A stretch of 42,814 bases of DNA, from assembly GCA_020723105.1 (NCBI GenBank), contig DYJL01000026.1, positions 1-42,814 of the forward strand, in the 5' to 3' direction. The DNA comes from Nitrospira japonica (GTDB taxonomy: Bacteria; Nitrospirota; Thermodesulfovibrionia; UBA6902). Positions 40,007 through 42,814 of this stretch are shown here, piece by piece. Position numbers and translations under genes: made by a program. Position 1 is the stretch's first letter, and each line of letters opens with the position of its first letter. The notes under the pieces are model-generated. The model did not search any database, had not been told where the DNA came from, and saw nothing but the letters and a program-made list of their open reading frames with translations.

Positions 40007-40632
40007 AGCGTTTGAAGATTTTGGAATTGTATGCTGGCTCTCGATCTATCGGTAAAGTGGCGGAGCGTATGGGGCATACCGTTCTATCGTCAGACTTGAT
40101 TGATTTTGGAGGAATCCATTATGTCGTTGATATTTTGAACTTCGATATCAATAAAATCCCTTTTGTTCCTGATGTGATCTGGGCTTCTCCGCCATGCACG
40201 GGTTTTTCGGTTGCTGCCATAGGGCATCACTGGACTGGCGGGGCTGGCGCGTATATTCCAAAAACAGATACGGCCCGACTCGGCATCAAACTACTTGAGA
40301 AAACTATCGAGATAATCCGTCAGTTTCCTGATTCCACTTTCTTCATGGAAAACCCTCGCGGCCTGATGCGAAAGATGCCTCACGTCGAGGGGATAAATAG
40401 GCATACAGTGACATATTGCCAGTACGGGGATAATCGAATGAAGCCAACCGACATTTGGACAAATTCTACAAAGTGGGTTCCGCGACCGATGTGTAAGAAT
40501 GGAGATCCGTGCCATGAGGCCGCGCCGCGAGGGGCGAAAACTGGAACGCAAGGCATCAAAGGGGCGTATCTCAGATCAATGATTCCTGAATCCCTATGCG
40601 AAGAGATAATCAAGAGTTGCGAAGGTGCTTAA
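40003..40632 (+). CDS. C5 cytosine-DNA methyltransferase, compact
   Basis: A 209-residue enzyme with motif I ELYAGSRSIGKVAER (about 8-22), catalytic motif IV ASPPCTGFS (about 60-68, Cys nucleophile), motif VI FFMENPRG (about 110-117), and YCQYGDNRMKPTDIW (motif VIII region). It is much shorter than bacterial Dcm-type enzymes, leaving little room for a target-recognition domain. No restriction partner is present, so protection of phage DNA is likely. Overlaps the exonuclease stop (ATGA). Confidence 0.85.
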   Translation: MKRLKILELYAGSRSIGKVAERMGHTVLSSDLIDFGGIHYVVDILNFDINKIPFVPDVIWASPPCTGFSVAAIGHHWTGGAGAYIPKTDTARLGIKLLEKTIEIIRQFPDSTFFMENPRGLMRKMPHVEGINRHTVTYCQYGDNRMKPTDIWTNSTKWVPRPMCKNGDPCHEAAPRGAKTGTQGIKGAYLRSMIPESLCEEIIKSCEGA

Positions 40633-40749
40633 ATGAGCGAAGAATCGGAAATCAATATATTCGCCGCCCTTGATTGTGTTAGCATATCTTTAGTGAGTTT
40701 ACGAAAGATGCAAAATGAGAGAATGGAAGCAAATACCGGGGTGGCCTGA
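40633..40749 (+). pseudogene. Truncated copy of the 41232 gene's 5' end
   Basis: A 38-codon frame starting MSEESEINIFAALD, closely similar to MDNETEINVFKALD of the gene at 41232, at both protein and DNA level. After about 14 codons similarity stops and the HNH gene begins in another frame (40715). It looks like the 5' remnant of a gene interrupted by the endonuclease, or a short paralogue. Confidence 0.55.
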
Positions 40750-41242
40750 ATACGAATGCGGATCACACGGAGAGATAAGAAGGGTGTCATCTGGATGCGG
40801 CGCAACGCCTTTTAAAGTATTAAAGAGCCAAAGATTAAAATCTGGGTATCTAAAGGTTTCGTTATGCCGAAGTGCTAAACGTAAAGAGTTCACGGTACAT
40901 TCATTGGTGATGCTTACTTTTGTTGGAGAAAGGCCAAAAGGGATGGATGTGTGCCATTTCAACGGCATAAAAACAGACAACAGGAAAGAAAATCTCCGGT
41001 ACGACACAAGAAAAAACAACCAGCGCGACAACATAAAAAACAACCGCGACAATCGCGGAGAAAAGTGCGGGAATCACAAATGGGATAGAGCTATTGTTAT
41101 TCAAGTAATCAAAAGAAGCAGAAGCGGAGAGTCTATTTCAAAGATTGCAAAAGAGTTTGCGATGCCACTTCCTACTGCTTACGGCATTGCAAACAGGGTA
41201 AATTGGCACTGGCTGACGGAAGAAGAAATAAATGGACAATGA
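40715..41242 (+). CDS. HNH homing endonuclease with NUMOD4 and helix-turn-helix
   Basis: A 175-residue protein: NUMOD4-type N terminus (MREWKQIPGWPEYECGSHGE IRRVSS), an HNH core (VHSLVMLTFVGERPKGMDVC HFNG, then NRKENLRYDT), and a C-terminal helix-turn-helix (SISKIAKEFAMPLPTAYGIA). AT-rich codon use relative to neighbours. Inserted between the truncated 40633 frame and the intact gene at 41232, which it overlaps by 11 bases. Confidence 0.9.
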   Translation: MREWKQIPGWPEYECGSHGEIRRVSSGCGATPFKVLKSQRLKSGYLKVSLCRSAKRKEFTVHSLVMLTFVGERPKGMDVCHFNGIKTDNRKENLRYDTRKNNQRDNIKNNRDNRGEKCGNHKWDRAIVIQVIKRSRSGESISKIAKEFAMPLPTAYGIANRVNWHWLTEEEINGQ

Positions 41243-41576
41243 AACTGAAATAAATGTTTTTAAGGCGCTTGATTTTATTCGAGACAATTCCATTGCTTAT
41301 GCCAGAGCAAAGGCAGAAAGAATATGGATTGAGGAATTCCGAAAGAGCAAGAAAGCCTTGCTGATGCGCGATGCTGAAAACAGAGGCTTCACAAGCTCGG
41401 TTGCGCAAGAACGCGAGGCTTATGCTCACCCGGATTACATTTCGTTCCTTGACGGCCTGAAGGAAGCCGTTGAGAAGGAAGAGGGGCTTCGTTGGCTCAT
41501 AATCTCTGCGCAAGCCCGCGTGGAGGTTTGGAGGTCGATCGGGGCGAACCAGCGGGCTGTAGATAAAAATACATAG
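41232..41576 (+). CDS. Conserved phage protein of unknown function
   Basis: A 114-residue, mostly helical protein: VFKALDFIRDNSIAYARAKA, FRKSKKALLMRDAENRGFTS, then AQEREAYAHPDYISFLDGLK, EEGLRWLIISAQARVEVWRS. This pattern is common in phage early regions and lacks a function; often next to recombination genes. Its first codons are echoed by the 40633 fragment, which marks the HNH insertion. Confidence 0.8.
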   Translation: MDNETEINVFKALDFIRDNSIAYARAKAERIWIEEFRKSKKALLMRDAENRGFTSSVAQEREAYAHPDYISFLDGLKEAVEKEEGLRWLIISAQARVEVWRSIGANQRAVDKNT

Positions 41577-41584
41577 GCGTAACC

Positions 41585-42196
41585 ATGAAAAATGCAATTC
41601 AATCCAAAAAGTGCGCGAGGTGCGGAACCGAAATAACCAAAAGGCCACGCGATTCATTAAAACAATGGAATGAGCGAGAATTTTGCTCAAGGTCGTGTAT
41701 CAACAAGGGCCGGATTGTTAAATCCATGCTATCGCGCCTTATGGATAATATTGAAATAATCCCGGAGTCTGGTTGCTGGATATGGACAGGCGGAACAGAT
41801 GGGCGCGGGTATGGAAGCATTGCAACTACGTTTGGAGCTTCGCCATCAAAAGCGCATAGAGAGTCGTATGAATTTTTTGTTGGAGGAATCCCGGAAGGAA
41901 TGGTTTTGCGGCACAAGTGCGACATTCCTTGTTGCATAAATCCAAATCACCTAGAACCCGGAAGCCAGAAGGAGAATGTTCACGACATGGTTGCTCGCGG
42001 CAGAATGAATCCAATCAGCTTCAGGAACCTCCGGCCCGGAAAACCATTGCACCACGGGGCATCAATTCTTTCTATTATCGAGAAGAAACGCAGAATTATT
42101 GAGCAACACCCAATTCTTTCATCAATTCGATTTAAAGGGACGCCAACTAGAACTGTTGTCATTGACGGCGTGAAGCAAGTAATTAAAGGCGAATAA
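41585..42196 (+). CDS. HNH endonuclease with N-terminal zinc ribbon
   Basis: A 203-residue protein. N-terminal CARCGTEI ... FCSRSC zinc ribbon (about 10-38); SGCWIWTGGTDGRGYGSIAT (about 62-81) and a core GMVLRHKCDIPCCINPNHLE with GSQKENVHDMVARGR, the layout of HNH_3-type homing endonucleases. A DNA-binding C terminus with KGTPTRTVVIDG. Followed by a terminator. Confidence 0.9.
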   Translation: MKNAIQSKKCARCGTEITKRPRDSLKQWNEREFCSRSCINKGRIVKSMLSRLMDNIEIIPESGCWIWTGGTDGRGYGSIATTFGASPSKAHRESYEFFVGGIPEGMVLRHKCDIPCCINPNHLEPGSQKENVHDMVARGRMNPISFRNLRPGKPLHHGASILSIIEKKRRIIEQHPILSSIRFKGTPTRTVVIDGVKQVIKGE

Positions 42197-42213
42197 CCCT
42201 TCGCATTACTCGG

Positions 42214-42240
42214 ATACCCCAATTCTATTGGGGTTTTCTT
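42214..42240 (+). terminator. Rho-independent terminator of the early plus operon
   Basis: ACCCCAA, 5-base loop, TTGGGGT then TTTCTT: a perfect 7-bp stem followed by a T-rich tract, 20 bases after the HNH stop. Confidence 0.85.
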
Positions 42241-42242
42241 GG

Positions 42243-42270
42243 TTGCTAACTGTTCCGATTCCGGTATAAT
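42243..42270 (+). promoter_or_regulatory. Promoter for the 42318 gene
   Basis: TTGCTA, 16-base spacer, TATAAT (42265-42270), immediately after the terminator. The CGGTATA context resembles the two other early promoters. A 5-bp inverted repeat (CCGAT/ATCGG) flanks the -10. Confidence 0.65.
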
Positions 42271-42317
42271 GCACACATCGGGAAGCGCATCGCTGACCAC
42301 TTACCAAGGGGATCGAA

Positions 42318-42494
42318 ATGAAAGAAATCGTATATTTGGCACTTTTTGACGACGGGCGAATTGTGGCCCAATTCTTAAATGGTGATGACGCTGAAAAATT
42401 TTGCAGAGAAAAAGATTTATGTATGATGCCGTTTAACTTGTCAAATAGCGACTGCGCGCCATGCCCGCCTGTTGGGTCTGTATATCGCGCCTAA
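42318..42494 (+). CDS. Small Cys-containing protein
   Basis: A 58-residue protein, MKEIVYLALFDDGRIVAQFL at the start, with FCREKDLC and DCAPCPPVG later (four Cys). GGGGATCG lies upstream of the ATG. It stands alone between a terminator/promoter pair and another promoter, so it is a separately controlled gene. Function unknown. Confidence 0.6.
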   Translation: MKEIVYLALFDDGRIVAQFLNGDDAEKFCREKDLCMMPFNLSNSDCAPCPPVGSVYRA

Positions 42495-42542
42495 ACCGCC
42501 GTTCCGTTGTTGCTCAATTGCTTGAGTCTCTGAAAAAATAAG

Positions 42543-42583
42543 TTGCACACTCGATCCGGCATCGGTATAGTTCTGATGCCGGA
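42543..42583 (+). promoter_or_regulatory. Promoter with dyad around the -10 for the hexapeptide-repeat operon
   Basis: TTGCAC (42543-42548), 17-base spacer, TATAGT (42566-42571), same hexamers and spacing as the recT promoter. A perfect 9-bp inverted repeat, TCCGGCATC (42555-42563) and GATGCCGGA (42575-42583), encloses the -10 box: an operator for a different regulator from the recT operator. Confidence 0.75.
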
Positions 42584-42614
42584 GCCGGAACAAACACACA
42601 AGGAAGGAATTAAA

Positions 42615-42814
42615 ATGAAAAAATACGAAATACTTGCAGATCAAAGCATTGAAGTTTTTGGGGTTAAGTTATTCAGGATTCGCGCTTTGGTGTCGTTCAG
42701 CAGTGTCAGTGCGGGTGATATTGGAGGATACATAGAATCTGAACGCAACCTTTCGCAAGATGGCGAGGCGTGGGTGTCTGGCGAGGCGCTGGTGTATGGC
42801 GAGGCGCGGGTGTA
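42615..42814 (+). CDS. Hexapeptide-repeat (beta-solenoid) protein, N-terminal part running off the window
   Basis: Starts at ATG 42615 after AGGAAGGAAT. The first 48 residues (MKKYEILADQSIEVFGVKLF, then GGYIESERNLSQ) form the conserved head seen in unnamed phage repeat proteins; the GEAxV(S/Y) repeats begin near residue 50. The frame continues through the circular join to 319, giving about 157 residues. It has its own promoter with a dyad. Role unknown; a beta-helix with variable repeat number is the structural expectation. Confidence 0.8.
   Translation, partial: MKKYEILADQSIEVFGVKLFRIRALVSFSSVSAGDIGGYIESERNLSQDGEAWVSGEALVYGEARV
42770..42814. repeat. Right copy of 45-bp terminal overlap
   Basis: Identical to bases 1-45; supports a circular map. 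Real packaged ends cannot be deduced from it. Confidence 0.9.

Noticed and set aside
1-42814. Prophage state with integrase and attachment sites
   Set aside because: No integrase, transposase or att-like repeats were found, and the closing overlap indicates a free genome. The tRNAs are internal, intact-sized genes on the phage strand.
42770-42814. Terminal repeat as a true packaging end (cos or direct terminal repeat)
   Set aside because: It lies within a coding tandem repeat and is only 45 bp, more consistent with assembly closure of a circular permutation than with a physical end.
42615-42814. CRISPR-like short repeats at the window ends
   Set aside because: The 18-bp units are contiguous, in frame and code for a hexapeptide repeat; there are no spacers.

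Overview
The window reads as a complete, circularly assembled genome of a tailed phage of about 42.77 kb, with a contractile (myovirus) tail. Bases 1-45 are repeated exactly at 42770-42814, and one gene (a hexapeptide-repeat protein) runs across the join. Evidence for a myovirus: large terminase, DUF1073-type portal, MuF-type head protein, DUF2213 protein, DUF2184-type capsid protein, DUF3383-like tail sheath, tail tube, frameshifted tail chaperone, tape measure, and a baseplate set (hub, spike, gp25-like, J-like, DUF2612) with a collar-domain fibre. The host is probably a Gram-negative bacterium: strong Shine-Dalgarno sites, Sec signal peptides and an outer-membrane-like C terminus in the lysis region. 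The module order recalls small myoviruses such as the Bcep781/OP2 or Obolenskvirus groups, but that is recollection and not a search result.

Layout. (1) 37.4 kb through the join to 1.1 kb, plus strand: early genes. A RecT/Bet annealase and a YqaJ exonuclease with a long coiled-coil tail form a recombination pair, followed by a short C5 cytosine methyltransferase, two HNH endonucleases, small unknown genes, then the hexapeptide-repeat gene and a helix-turn-helix protein. At least three sigma70-like promoters can be read (37428, 42243, 42543), two of them overlapped by dyads. (2) 1.1-3.2 kb, minus strand: small membrane and secreted proteins, probably the lysis region; no endolysin is recognisable. 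(3) 3.2-28.4 kb, minus strand: virion genes, read from terminase (28.4 kb) through head, neck, sheath/tube, tape measure and baseplate to fibre (3.2 kb). A GIY-YIG endonuclease gene sits between chaperone and tape measure. A tRNA/tRNA-like cluster sits at 23.05-23.3 kb. (4) 28.5-37.35 kb, minus strand: tightly packed accessory/early-left genes, mostly with ATGA/TGATG overlaps. They include a DUF1376 replication protein, a Cro-like regulator at the head of the operon, NinG, a PP-loop (PAPS reductase-like) enzyme, a DUF3850 protein and many small Cys-rich or membrane proteins.

How it works together: the Cro-like protein (37141-37350) and the recT promoter lie back to back around a palindrome at 37420-37441, which looks like the early switch. 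DUF1376, NinG and RecT/exonuclease supply replication initiation and recombination on top of host enzymes. The phage carries no recognisable polymerase, helicase or integrase. The minus-strand late block makes and fills the particle. I see no CRISPR array, transposase or integrase. The most interesting signals are a Nudix domain fused to the DUF2213 head protein, three Sec-signal-bearing proteins inside the virion block, a baseplate gene whose only well-placed start is CTG, mobile beta-rich modules shared by baseplate and sheath proteins, two structurally abnormal tRNAs flanking a third structured RNA, and a frameshifted paralogue in the accessory region.
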